A DNA stretch of 64,000 bases from Citricoccus alkalitolerans (GCF_039528175.1 NZ_BAAALH010000003.1:43741-107740), one strand, 5' to 3'; counted from the stretch's first letter, positions 16,628 through 26,000 are shown. Translations and numbers: made by a program. Notes: generated by a model not told the origin, from the letters alone.

Positions 16628-16834
16628 GCAGCCGGCCCCGGGCGACGCGCGCAGACCCGTTGCCCGACCGAGAGCGGCCCAGGCCCTGAACCCCTGACGC
16701 ATGAACAGGGCCCCGTCCTGGGTGTCCGGCGACAAGCCGTGCCCGCCTTCGTCCTCGGCGACGCGGGCGAGCGGCACCACCAAGCATCTTCGGCGCGGCT
16801 CGACACCGCATGCAGAAAGAGAAAGAGAGAAGAC

Positions 16835-18271
16835 ATGGCCCCGACAACGAAGGCCCCGCCCCGCGGGGGGATCATACCCCTGCTGGTGATCGCGACGGCG
16901 CAGCTGATGATCGTGCTCGACGACTCGATCGTGAACATCGCCCTGCCCAGCATCCAGGACCAGTTGAGCGTCGATCCCGTCCACCTGCCCTGGATCGTCA
17001 ACGGCTACATCCTCACCTTCGGCGCACTGCTGCTGCTCGGCGGCCGCGTCGGCGACCTCTGGGGACGCAAGCGGACCCTGCAGGTCGGGCTCCTGGTCTT
17101 CGTCCTGGGCTCGCTGGCCGGCGGGCTCGGCCAGAACGCCGAGATGCTCATCGCCGCCCGCGCCCTCCAGGGCATCGGCGCGGCCATGACCGCCCCCAAC
17201 GTGCTGGCGCTGATCGCGACGACCTTCGAGGACAGGAAGATGCGGGACGCGGCGCTGTCGCTCTACGGGGCGATGTCGGGCCTCGGCATCGTCATCGGCC
17301 TGGTCCTCGGCGGTTTCCTCACCGACGCGCTGAGCTGGCGATGGGTGTTCTTCATCAACATCCCCATCGGCCTGCTCGTGCTCCTCGGTAGCCGCACCCT
17401 CGTGTCCCCGGAACGCCACACCGGGCGCCTGGGCCTCCTCGACGGGATCCTGGGCACCGCCGGCATGGTCTCGCTGGTGTACGCGATCACCCGCTTCGGC
17501 GAGGACGGACTCGCCGATCCGATCGCCTACACACTGGTCCTCGGGGCGACCGTGCTGCTCATCGCCTTCGTCCTCATCCAGCGCCGCAGCCGGGCCCCTC
17601 TGGTCCCACTGAGCCTGTTCAGGGATCGCAACCGCGCAGGGGCGTACCTGACGATGCTCGGCCTGGCGATCGGGCCGATGGGCATCCTGTACATCGTCAC
17701 GCTCTACCTGCAGCAGGTCCAGCAGTACTCGCCCCTGGTCACCGGCCTATCGATGCTGCCCTTCGCCGCAGGCATCATCCTCGGCGCGGGCTCCGCCCCG
17801 AAGCTCCTGCTGAAGATCGCCCCGCGGTGGGTCACTGGGGTCGGCGGGCTCCTGAGCACCGCCGGCGCGCTGTGGATCGCCTGGGCCATCTCCGGCGAGG
17901 GCGGCTGGCTGCCCATCGCGCCCGGCTTCCTCGTCGTCGCCCTCGGGTTCGGGTTCGGTGTCATGTCCCTCACCCAGGCTGCGGTCTACCGGGTCGAGCC
18001 AGACAAGGCCGGCATTGCCTCGGCGCTGCTCAACTCAGCCCAGCAGATCGGCGTCGCCCTGGGACTGGCCGTGCTCGCCGGAGTCGCAGCGACCGTGACC
18101 GCCGCATCCGGCGGCACGGGCGCCCAGGCGCTGGTAGGCGGCTACAGCACCGCGCTGGTCGTCGGCGCGGGCATCCTCCTCGCCGCGGCAGTGCTCGCCG
18201 TGCTCACTCTCAGCGGCCGCGTGAACACCGAGGAGTACACGATCAAGGAACCAAGAAGCGTCCCGGCCTGA
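16835..18271 (+). CDS. MFS transporter, DHA2 family (14-helix drug/H+ antiporter)
   Basis: A 478-residue integral membrane protein with about 14 hydrophobic segments. The start is set at 16835 after GAGAGA, removing an unlikely upstream extension. Motif D1 of the EmrB/QacA group is seen as MIVLDDSIVNIALPSIQ. Motif A follows as LGGRVGDLWGRKR and motif C as LGIVIGLVLGGFL. It exports lipophilic or cationic compounds using the proton gradient. It lies 208 bp after csoR on the same strand, so it could be partly read through, but no CsoR box was found in front of it. Confidence 0.9.
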   Translation: MAPTTKAPPRGGIIPLLVIATAQLMIVLDDSIVNIALPSIQDQLSVDPVHLPWIVNGYILTFGALLLLGGRVGDLWGRKRTLQVGLLVFVLGSLAGGLGQNAEMLIAARALQGIGAAMTAPNVLALIATTFEDRKMRDAALSLYGAMSGLGIVIGLVLGGFLTDALSWRWVFFINIPIGLLVLLGSRTLVSPERHTGRLGLLDGILGTAGMVSLVYAITRFGEDGLADPIAYTLVLGATVLLIAFVLIQRRSRAPLVPLSLFRDRNRAGAYLTMLGLAIGPMGILYIVTLYLQQVQQYSPLVTGLSMLPFAAGIILGAGSAPKLLLKIAPRWVTGVGGLLSTAGALWIAWAISGEGGWLPIAPGFLVVALGFGFGVMSLTQAAVYRVEPDKAGIASALLNSAQQIGVALGLAVLAGVAATVTAASGGTGAQALVGGYSTALVVGAGILLAAAVLAVLTLSGRVNTEEYTIKEPRSVPA

Positions 18272-18325
18272 GGCACCACCAACCGGCAACGAAAACCAAT
18301 AAACAACAAGCAACAAGGAGCACCA

Positions 18326-18655
18326 ATGCACTCCCACAACGACGAAGCGAAGTTCATGGCCGACATCAAGGAGGCCGCACCGGAGATGGTCTCGGCCTTC
18401 TTCGGCTTCGACAAGGCGGTGTTCAAGAAGGACGCCGGCAACCTAGACTTGGCCACCCGCGAGCTGATCGCGGTCGGGGTGGCAGTGACCACGCAATGCC
18501 CGTTCTGCATCGAGGACCACGCCGAGCGCGCCGTCAAGGCCGGCGCGTCCAAGGCCGACGTCGCCGAAGCCGTCATGGTCGCCGCCGCCCTACGCGCCGG
18601 CGGCGGCGTCACCCACGGCTGGAAGGCGATGAAGGCCATCGCAGAGATGGACTGA
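18326..18655 (+). CDS. Carboxymuconolactone decarboxylase-family protein (AhpD-like)
   Basis: A 109-residue protein of the CMD/AhpD fold. The active-site signature ExxxxCxxCxxxH is complete: Cys58 and Cys61 in TQCPFCIEDH, with His65. This points to a thiol-dependent peroxidase or disulfide reductase rather than a decarboxylase. AAGGAG stands before the ATG. It follows the MFS gene by 54 bp and may be cotranscribed with it. This MFS-CMD pairing suggests export plus redox detoxification of one compound. Confidence 0.9.
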   Translation: MHSHNDEAKFMADIKEAAPEMVSAFFGFDKAVFKKDAGNLDLATRELIAVGVAVTTQCPFCIEDHAERAVKAGASKADVAEAVMVAAALRAGGGVTHGWKAMKAIAEMD

Positions 18656-18791
18656 GCACCATCGAGGTATCCTCTTGCACCCAGTCTCCACGGGTCATGT
18701 ACGCAAGTTCAGTCATGCCCGGATTCTTTCAGGCACCGCCGACGATCAATCCCGATGGAGAGATTCCACCGGCGAGCACGACCCGCGAGAA

Positions 18792-18819
18792 GTGTCCCAC
18801 TTCCTTGGAAGTGGAGCAC
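18792..18819 (+). repeat. Covarying hairpin element, copy 1
   Basis: CCACTTCC (18797-18804) pairs with GGAAGTGG (18807-18814), extended by outer GTG and CAC. Other copies are at 39450, 48893 and 54189. Here the inner base pair is C-G where the 54-kb copy has G-C. It lies 52 bp before the ParD start. Confidence 0.6.
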
Positions 18820-18870
18820 CTTTGGCTACGTATCAATGGCAAAGTTTGTCATACGGTTTATGCTGGCCCC

Positions 18871-19110
18871 ATGGCAACGATGAACGTATCCCTTCCCGAC
18901 GGGCTCAAGGAGTTCGTCGAAACCCAGGTGGGCGAACGTGGCTACGGCACCAGCAGTGAGTTCGTCCGAGATTTGATTCGACGCGAGCAGGCACGGACGC
19001 AATTGCGCGCCTTGCTAGTGGAGGGCATGGGGTCAGGGCCGGGGTCGGAGATGGATGAGGCGTACTTCCAACGGATGCGTGAACGGATCCGGCTCTCTGG
19101 CGCGGCGTGA
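18871..19110 (+). CDS. ParD-like antitoxin
   Basis: A 79-residue protein starting MATMNVSLPDGLKEFVETQV, a ribbon-helix-helix N-terminus typical of the ParD/CopG antitoxins, with the conserved YGTSSEFVRDLIRRE. The acidic C-terminal half (about 50-79) wraps the toxin. There is no ribosome site. A TATGCT -10-like box (18859-18864) lies 7 bases before the ATG, so the transcript may be leaderless. It overlaps the toxin gene by 4 bp (GTGA). The antitoxin probably represses its own promoter. Confidence 0.87.
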   Translation: MATMNVSLPDGLKEFVETQVGERGYGTSSEFVRDLIRREQARTQLRALLVEGMGSGPGSEMDEAYFQRMRERIRLSGAA

Positions 19111-19427
19111 GCGCGCGCCGGGTCGTGACCACGCGGCGGGCCGATGAGGACATCACCGCAGCCGTTGAGTACTACCTCGGCCAAGGCGCTGCCACCGCAG
19201 CCTTGGCCTTCGTCGATGCCCTGGAAGACGCCAGGGTCCTCATCGGTGAGCATCCGCAACTGGGCTTCACGCGACTGGGAGCCGAGGTGGACATCCCTGA
19301 AATTCGCACCCTGGCCCTGCGCCGGTTCCCCTACCTGGCCTTCTACACCGACGACGTCGATGCCGTTCGTGTGCACCGGGTGCTGCACACCGCCCGGGAC
19401 ATCCCCTCCGAGCTCCTCGACGTCTGA
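19107..19427 (+). CDS. RelE/ParE-family toxin
   Basis: A 106-residue toxin from a GTG start within the antitoxin stop. It starts VSARRVVTTRRADEDITAAV, and the second half has RTLALRRFPYLAFYTDDVDA with VHRVLHTARDIP. This is the ParE/RelE plasmid-stabilisation fold. ParE toxins poison DNA gyrase while RelE toxins cut mRNA; the sequence alone suits ParE because it is paired with ParD. Tight overlap with the antitoxin ensures stoichiometry. Confidence 0.87.
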   Translation: MSARRVVTTRRADEDITAAVEYYLGQGAATAALAFVDALEDARVLIGEHPQLGFTRLGAEVDIPEIRTLALRRFPYLAFYTDDVDAVRVHRVLHTARDIPSELLDV

Positions 19428-19695
19428 ACGCCCTCTGGAAGTCGCCACCAGTGTTTGGCGGGCGGGTGCATGTGGAGCTGCCTGAGTTCCTTTCCGTGGT
19501 CGGAGCGACATTCCCGACAGCAGGCCCGTAGTCCCTTATGTCAACTAAGCGGACTCAATGTCCCATCTGATGCATCGACCAGTCCTCCGGCGTACGCCTT
19601 CAGCTAGGTGTCGCCAAGTGTCTAACGGGGCCCCGATCTGCTTAGAGTGAGCGCAGGTCGGACTTCTAGTGACTGTAGATCGGAGGAGTGCATCC

Positions 19696-20199
19696 ATGCG
19701 AGGCAAATGTAAATGGTGGTCGTCCCTGGCGGCCGGGCTGGCACTGGCCGCGGCCTTGGCACTGACCGGCTGCACGTCGTCGGGATATCCGGCGGACCCG
19801 GAGGGCACCATCGACAAGGCCACCAACGGCACGCTGAACGTGGGCGTGGTGCATCACCCGCCCTACGTGGACGCCTCCGGCGCGGAGCCAAGCGGGCCGG
19901 AGGTGGAACTGGTGGAAGGCTTCGCCCGGAAGATCGGCGCGGAGATCGAGTGGACCGTCTCCGGGGAGGAAGCCGTCATGACGGCCCTGCAGGCCGGGGA
20001 CTTGGACCTGGTGGCCGGCGGGCTAACCAGCCAATCCCCGTGGAGCACCCACGGCGCCCTGACCCGTGACTACGCCGAGGACACGGGTCCGGACGGCAAG
20101 CCCGTGAAACTCGTGATGGCCGTCCCGCTGGGCGAGAATCAGATGCTCACCGAGCTCGAGGGTTACCTCGACTCCACACACCAGGGGGCACAACCATGA
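19696..20199 (+). CDS. Short extracytoplasmic solute-binding lipoprotein (family 3-like)
   Basis: A 167-residue lipoprotein. GGAGGAG precedes the ATG at 19696. The signal peptide ends in the lipobox LTGC (Cys26). The mature part begins like the N-lobe of a family 3 solute-binding protein: GTLNVGVVHHPPYVDASGAE, VELVEGFARKIGAEIEW and LQAGDLDLVAGGLT. It stops after about 165 residues, whereas full binding proteins have 230-280, so the second lobe is missing. It overlaps the downstream CDF transporter gene by 4 bp (ATGA). It may present ligand to that transporter, or be a truncated receptor that still serves as a coupling leader. Confidence 0.8.
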   Translation: MRGKCKWWSSLAAGLALAAALALTGCTSSGYPADPEGTIDKATNGTLNVGVVHHPPYVDASGAEPSGPEVELVEGFARKIGAEIEWTVSGEEAVMTALQAGDLDLVAGGLTSQSPWSTHGALTRDYAEDTGPDGKPVKLVMAVPLGENQMLTELEGYLDSTHQGAQP

Positions 20200-21254
20200 G
20201 CCAGAAGGACACCCGGCACGGCAAGGAGCAGAATGCCGACGGCCAGCGCCGATTCGGGCGGACCGAATTGCCGCCAGAGCAACAGGAGGCCGTGAAGAAG
20301 GCCATCCGCTTGGAGTGGATCACCATCGGCGTGCTGGTCGTGACCGTGGCCGCCGTCGCCGTGGTGATGGGCAACTCCCAGGCCATGAAGGCCGCCTGGA
20401 TCGAGGACCTGTTGTCTTTCATCCCGCCGATAGCCTTCCTCATCGCCGTCCGGATCATCAACCACCCGCCCTCGCGCAAGCGGCCCTACGGAACCCACCG
20501 TGCCGTCGGTGTCGGGCACCTCGTGGCTTCCGTGGCGCTGCTCGTCATGGGTGGATACCTGGTGGTGGACTCCGCGATCGGATTGATCACCGCGGAGCAC
20601 CCGCCGATTGGGTCCTTCCACCTGTTCGGGCAGACCATCTGGCAGGGCTGGTTCATGATCGTGATCATGCTGCTCTCCGTGCCGGGGCCGGTGATCCTGG
20701 GTCGGATGAAGATCAAGCTCGCCAAGGAACTGCACAACAAGGTGCTCTACGCGGATGCTGACATGAACAAGGCCGACTGGCAGACGGGCGTCGCCACCGC
20801 GGTGGGCGTGGCTGGGGTCGGGCTGGGCCTGTGGTGGTTCGATGCTGCCGCCGCCCTCTTCGTAGGCGCGTCCATCCTCTATGACGGCATCCGCAACGTC
20901 ACCACCGCCATCACCGACCTGACCGACACCCGTGCCCGGACCATCGAGGGCAACGAGGAGCACCCCGTCATCTACCAGTCTGAGGACCACGCCAACTCAA
21001 AGGACTGGGTGCGCAGGGCCGGCGCCCGGGTGCGCGACCAAGGCCACGTGTTCCACATGGAGATGTTCGTGGTGCCCGAGCCCGATTCAGCGCCAGAGAT
21101 GGAGCGGCTGCAGGACCTGCGTGATTCGCTGGCCGACCTGGACTGGAGGCTGGAGGACATCGTAGTGGTGCCCGTGCTGGAGCTACCGGCGGAAGTGCAC
21201 GGCGGGACAGCGCACCTGCAGTCCGAAGGCGGACAAGAGTTCCAGGAGACCTGA
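20196..21254 (+). CDS. Cation diffusion facilitator-like transporter
   Basis: A 352-residue membrane protein with a polar 30-residue start and about six hydrophobic segments between residues 45 and 230. The order fits CDF proteins: KAAWIEDLLSFIPPIAFLIA as helix 2, a conserved RPYGTHRAV after helix 2 and DADMNKADWQTGVATAVG in helix 5. A C-terminal cytosolic domain of about 110 residues follows. The usual HxxxD metal site is replaced by Asp/Glu and Asn/Asp pairs, so the metal is uncertain. It starts inside the stop of the lipoprotein gene, indicating coupled translation. Confidence 0.83.
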   Translation: MSQKDTRHGKEQNADGQRRFGRTELPPEQQEAVKKAIRLEWITIGVLVVTVAAVAVVMGNSQAMKAAWIEDLLSFIPPIAFLIAVRIINHPPSRKRPYGTHRAVGVGHLVASVALLVMGGYLVVDSAIGLITAEHPPIGSFHLFGQTIWQGWFMIVIMLLSVPGPVILGRMKIKLAKELHNKVLYADADMNKADWQTGVATAVGVAGVGLGLWWFDAAAALFVGASILYDGIRNVTTAITDLTDTRARTIEGNEEHPVIYQSEDHANSKDWVRRAGARVRDQGHVFHMEMFVVPEPDSAPEMERLQDLRDSLADLDWRLEDIVVVPVLELPAEVHGGTAHLQSEGGQEFQET

Positions 21255-21444
21255 GCCCAGCACTTTCTCCTGCAAGGAGTCAGGCGCAGAAGCCTATACA
21301 AGCTAGCTCGGGTGCCAGGCAGTGTCGGATCGTCGTTCGGCCTCGAATCGTTTGGACTCTTTGCCGCTGCGTCCCTGTGGTATCGCCGGATCGTGGAAGT
21401 ACCGGAGTCTGTCGCGTGTACCTTCCGGTGTCCGCCCGGGCCTA

Positions 21445-22170
21445 TCAGGGAGCAGGTGGGAGCATGCGCAGCCCGAGGAAGCTGAAGGCCTGCATGAGAT
21501 CTGGGGTGTCTCGGTTGAGCTGGTGGTGTTCGATGTCGGTGAGGTGGGGGCTGGTCTGTCTATCGTCGGTGCGCTCGAAGAGTGCCCAGAGCACCAGGTC
21601 GTCCCCGTGCCGGGAGAGGAACTCGATCCCATCGCACAGATCCGACCCGTCCGCCGACCGTGCGCTCCACAGGTGCTGGGACACGGCTTGGGTCAGCTCT
21701 CGTGGTCGGGCATTCTTCAACGCGGCGGCGTCGAAATCTTCCAGCCCGTAGACGGAGATGGCCGTGGTGTGGAAATGCGGCCATAGGTCCGCGATGGTCG
21801 CCGAGGCCGTGACAACACAGAACCGGCCCCTCAGGCGTGCAGAGCTGGCCAGCCGATGGCGGGACCAGTCATCGACGTCAACGGTCCCCGCCGGCACGGT
21901 GGGATGCTCGGCCTCGTCCTGTGGATCCACCACGATCTGGTCCATCGCGACGACCAGGTTCGGGTCCGGGCGTAGCGGGGCCAGTAGTTCCACTAGGCAG
22001 GCGAACAGGCTCTGCCCCGCATAGATGGTGCGGTACAGCCCTCCGTCGAGGGCGTCCCAGCGGCCGGTGAACCGTCCCCCGGGCCCGGCCCAGCGCCAAT
22101 CGGCCCATTCCCAGGGTTCGGGCTGATACCCCACCCGCCAGGCCCGCTCCTCGAGCTGGCGGATCCTCAT
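21445..22170 (-). CDS. RES-domain toxin
   Basis: A 241-residue protein beginning MRIRQLEERAWRVGYQPEPW. The RES fold is shown by FTGRWDALDGGLYRTIYAG, with SLFACLVELLAPLRP in the next helix and a late Ser/Arg-containing region. RES toxins are ADP-ribosyltransferase-like and deplete NAD+ or modify a target. The start at 22168-22170 overlaps the antitoxin stop (ATGA), the usual arrangement of RES/Xre pairs. Confidence 0.87.
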   Translation of the reverse strand: MRIRQLEERAWRVGYQPEPWEWADWRWAGPGGRFTGRWDALDGGLYRTIYAGQSLFACLVELLAPLRPDPNLVVAMDQIVVDPQDEAEHPTVPAGTVDVDDWSRHRLASSARLRGRFCVVTASATIADLWPHFHTTAISVYGLEDFDAAALKNARPRELTQAVSQHLWSARSADGSDLCDGIEFLSRHGDDLVLWALFERTDDRQTSPHLTDIEHHQLNRDTPDLMQAFSFLGLRMLPPAP

Positions 22171-22562
22171 CCGATGCGTGCGAAGGCCCGAGCCGCCGAC
22201 AGCACCTGGGGGCCCACCCCGTCGGTGTCGTCCTCCCGCAGCACCCGTGCCGGGGAGCGATCCTCCAACTGCGGATTTGCTCCTTGGAACCACGCCTGCA
22301 CCACGGCCGGGGAGTTCTGCGACTCCACGATCAACCCCGCGACCTGATAGGCCAGCCGCAGACGCTGCGCCACCACATGGCTGGGCACCCGCTCCCCCGC
22401 CGCCCACTGCCGTACCGCACGAGTCTCTTTCACTCCCCCGAGATACGCCACCAACCGCGCGCCCAACACCGCGCGGAGCCGGTCCACCAACGCGGCTAGA
22501 TCCAGGGTCACCGATTCGCGGTACGTGCTCAGCCCCGGAGAGGCGGTCGTAGGAGTCGTCAT
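22167..22562 (-). CDS. Xre/MbcA/ParS-like antitoxin
   Basis: A 131-residue partner of the RES toxin. The N-terminal part has an Xre-like HTH (VDRLRAVLGARLVAYLGGVK and RAVRQWAAGERVPS). The C-terminal part matches the MbcA/ParS toxin-binding domain (VVQAWFQGANPQLEDRSPA). It neutralises the toxin and likely represses the pair. A possible operator (ACTCTAT at 22592-22598 and ATAGAGT at 22632-22638) lies just upstream. Confidence 0.88.
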   Translation of the reverse strand: MTTPTTASPGLSTYRESVTLDLAALVDRLRAVLGARLVAYLGGVKETRAVRQWAAGERVPSHVVAQRLRLAYQVAGLIVESQNSPAVVQAWFQGANPQLEDRSPARVLREDDTDGVGPQVLSAARAFARIG

Positions 22563-22879
22563 GGCTCCATCCTCTCATGTCCTGTCGAAACACTCTATAA
22601 AACCCAGGGATATCACAACCTGAATCACTGAATAGAGTCCAATCATGGCCCGGAGGATAGGCGAGATCCCGGTATCTCAGCATTGATGCAGGCCGAATCG
22701 CCTGTTCGAATCGACCGCCACCGAGGCGTGGCCACACACTGCGGCCAACTCGGGCTCACAAGAACTCAGGTACCACCACCACCCGCAAATTGCCGGACTG
22801 CTCTTGAGGGCCGACTGACGTACTGCCGTTGCACAGGAGGCCTGGACATCAACGCCACGAGACGCTGCTAACCGGATCG
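22563..22879. promoter_or_regulatory. Promoter region of the RES/Xre pair
   Basis: A minus-strand -10-like TATAGA (near 22593-22598) lies about 30 bp before the antitoxin ATG. It forms one arm of a 7-bp inverted repeat whose other arm is at 22632-22638. The remaining 240 bp show no gene. Confidence 0.45.
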
Positions 22880-23962
22880 TCAGTCGTTATAGGCGTCTGC
22901 CTTTTGCATGCGTTCGTGTTGCCTCTTGCTGTAGGTCGCGGCACGGATTTTTTCGTTGCTGTCGAAGTTGGAACCCAGCGCGCCGAACAGCGTTCCGAGT
23001 GATGCGGCCAGCCATGACAGTTCCGCGTAATCGAGGAGGCTGACCGGGTGCATGAGTTCGGAATGGAGGTAGCCGGGGCTGATCACGGCCAGGCTCAGCC
23101 CGAACAGGACGGCGGTAAGGACGAGGTACATCAGGGCTACGCTCGTGGCCACCATGATCACCGTTGTGACGTTGTCCATCCCGCCCTGCCACGGGGATAC
23201 GATTTCTTTGCGTTTGTTCCATAAGCCATTGCGGAAAATGAGCCACCCGGTCAGCGCCAGGATGACTATGACGGCGATCATGACGAGTCGCGCTGGATGC
23301 GCCGCATCGGCCAAGGCCCAGATGGAGCTATAGTAAACCCCGAAAGCACCGGAAGCCGTGGCAGCGGTAATGGCGCCGGACAGGGCCGGCAACATACGTC
23401 CGGGCTTGTTGCTGCGGACCATCCCGGACAACAGGTTCAGTCGACTCAACCACCCGGGGAGCACGATATAGGCGGCATCGCCCCGCCCTTGCCGGGATAC
23501 TCGGCGTGCGCCTTTGAACCCCAGGATGGTTTGGACAGTCTTCACCAGCGGGTAATCGTCGGCTCCTTCACGAGCTGAATGGATGACTGCTATCAGCAGC
23601 TTCCGGATCTTCGCCTTCAGACGAAAGGCACCCATCGCCGTCAACGACACCAACGCCGCTCGATGCGTCGCACTGACCTCGCACAATAATGGATCCTCGT
23701 CGTGGTACCGGGGCAGGTCGGTCAAGTACAGAACGAAATCCCACCCATACCGGCTCCTTAGCTCTCCGGCCTGGTCCATCAGCGGGATGTCTCCCTCCGC
23801 GGTCAGCGGCAAGTTTTCCTCGCCGACCTCGACCTCCCAGCGGTGACCATCATCGCCGTGATCCGATAAATCCTGCTTCAGGTCGCCGGCTGCCGATCGT
23901 GCCACTTGTCGTGACAGACCCGGGTCTACCATCAGCCCCACGACCATTGTCTGCATCTCCAT
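22880..23962 (-). CDS. Membrane protein of unknown function
   Basis: A 360-residue protein. The first 180 residues are mainly soluble (MEMQTMVVGLMVDPGLSRQ, WDFVLYLTDLPRYHDEDPLL). The second half has about five hydrophobic segments (AALSGAITAATASGAFGVYY, LVMIAVIVILALTGWLIF, VTTVIMVATSVALMYLVL and others), ending in a basic tail YSKRQHERMQKADAYND. I do not recognise the family. AAGGATGGG precedes the ATG. It has no close cotranscribed neighbour. A cytosolic sensor domain fused to a membrane domain is one reading. Confidence 0.72.
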   Translation of the reverse strand: MEMQTMVVGLMVDPGLSRQVARSAAGDLKQDLSDHGDDGHRWEVEVGEENLPLTAEGDIPLMDQAGELRSRYGWDFVLYLTDLPRYHDEDPLLCEVSATHRAALVSLTAMGAFRLKAKIRKLLIAVIHSAREGADDYPLVKTVQTILGFKGARRVSRQGRGDAAYIVLPGWLSRLNLLSGMVRSNKPGRMLPALSGAITAATASGAFGVYYSSIWALADAAHPARLVMIAVIVILALTGWLIFRNGLWNKRKEIVSPWQGGMDNVTTVIMVATSVALMYLVLTAVLFGLSLAVISPGYLHSELMHPVSLLDYAELSWLAASLGTLFGALGSNFDSNEKIRAATYSKRQHERMQKADAYND

Positions 23963-24017
23963 GCACCCATCCTTGTGTCCGGTGTTCCTCTCCGTCTACC
24001 TCGCAGAGGAAGGTCTG

Positions 24018-24243
24018 CTGTCGTTTCGGACGCCACGCTGATGTGCCCGGACCTTCGCATTGTCCAGAACCGGCGAGGGCAAGACCACATCTTCATCGTC
24101 GGGGAGGACAAGACGCCGGGCGTGGATGCCGCCGGTGACCTCCAGGACGGTGACATAGTCCAGGTCACCGGAACGGTCCAGCAGATCGTCCAGGCCGATG
24201 CCGGGTCCGAGTGGGACTTCGCGCAGTCACTTCGTCGATGCTC
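24018..24243 (+). pseudogene. Possible gene remnant with an OB-fold-like segment
   Basis: About 75 codons read sensibly: CPDLRIVQNRRGQDHIFIVG and AAGDLQDGDIVQVTGTVQQI. The motif DGDxVQVTGTV is typical of small secreted proteins with an OB-like beta-barrel. No matching start, signal peptide or natural end is present. After 24243 the frame turns low-quality. This is a tentative call. Confidence 0.3.
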
Positions 24244-24649
24244 CCTCCAGGAAGCCGTTATGGGACCCATGAGGGCAAGGCCGGAGCTGAAGGGCAGTGA
24301 AACAGCACACGGGACCAGGGACTTGTCCCAGTCCCCGAAAGCGCTGCAGCGGGGCAGGCGCAGGGTTAGGCGCGCGCTGAGGCTCTTGTCCTCTCTTATG
24401 TCGATCACCGCGAAGACGATCACCAGGAGACCGACGATCGATGAGGTACAGCCAGCGACGGCCGTGCTGGCCACGTCAGTCGCCCAGCCGGAAAGGAAAA
24501 CTATCCGGGGGCGAAGAAAGTCGGGACGCCCATGATGATCTAGGCCCACCATCCCCGGGACAGTCGATAGCCTTTGGCTCGCAACGACCGGGCGCCTCCG
24601 GCTGTTACGGCCAATGGGTGCGCGCACCCGGAAACGAAGGGAGAGGCCA
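24244..24649. other. Spacer, coding status unclear
   Basis: A hydrophobic minus-strand reading (SSIVGLLVIVFAVIDI) exists near 24400-24460, but start and family support are lacking. The last 10 bases hold the ribosome site of the DUF1622 gene. Confidence 0.35.
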
Positions 24650-25006
24650 GTGGAGTTCCAGAGTGCCATGGAGGCCGTGGGCAAGGCGGTGGACATCGCC
24701 GGAGTGGTAGCGATCGTGCTGGGAATCACCGTGTCCACCCTCGTCGCCGCCGGGGCACTGCTGCGCAGAAGACCCGAGCAGGGCGGCATCTATCACCGGT
24801 ACCGACGATCGCTGGGTCGGTCCATCCTGTTGGGACTGGAGCTGCTCGTGGCCGCCGACATCATCCGAACCGTGGCCATCGAACCTACCTTCGACTCGGT
24901 CGGCGTGCTGGCATTGATCGTGCTGATCCGCACCTTCCTCAGCTTCTCCCTCGAACTGGAGATCACCGGGCGCTGGCCCTGGCAGAAGAAGCCCCAACAG
25001 AGCTAA
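24650..25006 (+). CDS. DUF1622 membrane protein
   Basis: A 118-residue protein from a GTG at 24650, preceded by AAGGGAGAGG. It has three hydrophobic segments (about 12-35, 58-75 and 81-97). The pattern RRRPEQGGIYHRYRRSLGRS, then LLGLELLVAADIIRTVAIEP and VLALIVLIRTFLSFSLELEI, is that of the DUF1622 family. Function is unknown. The gene stands alone. Confidence 0.85.
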   Translation: MEFQSAMEAVGKAVDIAGVVAIVLGITVSTLVAAGALLRRRPEQGGIYHRYRRSLGRSILLGLELLVAADIIRTVAIEPTFDSVGVLALIVLIRTFLSFSLELEITGRWPWQKKPQQS

Positions 25007-25638
25007 CCGGATCCCGGACCCCACCTCGGTCACGGCGAACCCCAACGGCGGGTCCTCAAGGGCGGGTCCCACTTGTGCGCCCCGGAGTACTGCCTCCGCT
25101 ACCGCCCGGCAGCACGGTCCCCGAAGACTGACGACAGCGCAACGACGCACATCGGGTTCCGCTGCGTCCGGTCCGCCTAGGGCCGACGCAGATCCTGCGG
25201 GCCCCGTTTGCCGCGAACGAAACTCGGGGCAGAGTCGTTGCCGATATATGTGAGGTCGGGGCGACGGTTGTGAACGTCTCGACAGGAGACCTGCCGAACC
25301 GTCCCCTGCCGCATGAGTTCGACACGGTCGCCCAGCGCGGAACTGGAGATTGCAGTGGATTCCCGTATGTTTCTTGGAGAAGCCACTCTCCCACCACGTT
25401 CCGTAAAGGCAAGCGGCTGCGGGAACCCTAAGAGGACGCCGGAGATCGGCTCGCCGGGCCAACGTCTTGGCGTCCCGCAAGGGCCGTCAGCGTCCATGCC
25501 CGGGACGGGTGTCCCTTGCGACCACACGGCCGGCCGCTCGGCCTGCACATTGACACCCTTGATTGGGGGTCAATGCGTCGAGTCTTGATACGCAGGGATA
25601 CCAGTAAATGGACTCCGCCGACTGAGTTGACCTCTCCA
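25007..25638. other. Spacer downstream of lsr2
   Basis: No gene supported. A hairpin (CATTGAC at 25548-25554 with GTCAATG at 25569-25575, enlarged by a C/G run) lies about 65 bp past the lsr2 stop. It is not followed by a T-run on the lsr2 strand, so it may be a processing signal rather than a classical terminator. Confidence 0.45.
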
Positions 25639-25941
25639 CTACTTCTGGGCGGCGTTGTTGTAAGCCTCGATAACGTCCCGGTGGATGCGCCCTCGGACGG
25701 AGACCTCGTACCCGTTCTCCTGGGCCCACTGGCGAATGACCGCGGCCTGGCGGCGTGGTGCCGGAGGCGCGGTGACCCGGGCAGCGCCGACGTAGGCCTT
25801 CAGATCCTTGCGCAGTTGCTTGGCATTGGCCGTGGACAGGTCCAGCTCGTAGTGTCGGCCGTCCAGGCCGAACAAGACGGTTTCCGTGGCCCGAGACCCG
25901 TCCAGGTCATCGATCAGGACTATTTCTGCCTTCTGGGCCAT
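25639..25941 (-). CDS. lsr2: Lsr2-family nucleoid-associated protein
   Basis: A 100-residue xenogeneic silencer. The N-terminal oligomerisation domain starts MAQKAEIVLIDDLDGSRATE. The C-terminal DNA-binding domain has VIRQWAQENGYEVSVRGRI with the AT-hook-like RGR that inserts into the minor groove of AT-rich DNA. Lsr2 represses foreign genes in actinobacteria. It is the last of three minus-strand genes (TIR, ATPase, lsr2), 60 bp after the ATPase, which itself has an AT-rich promoter that Lsr2 could bind. It might be the chromosomal copy or an element-borne one. Confidence 0.93.
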   Translation of the reverse strand: MAQKAEIVLIDDLDGSRATETVLFGLDGRHYELDLSTANAKQLRKDLKAYVGAARVTAPPAPRRQAAVIRQWAQENGYEVSVRGRIHRDVIEAYNNAAQK

Positions 25942-26000
25942 GACTTCCTCTGGTTGTGTTCTTTCTGCGGTCCGCACCGATGAATACAGCAGCCGAAAGT

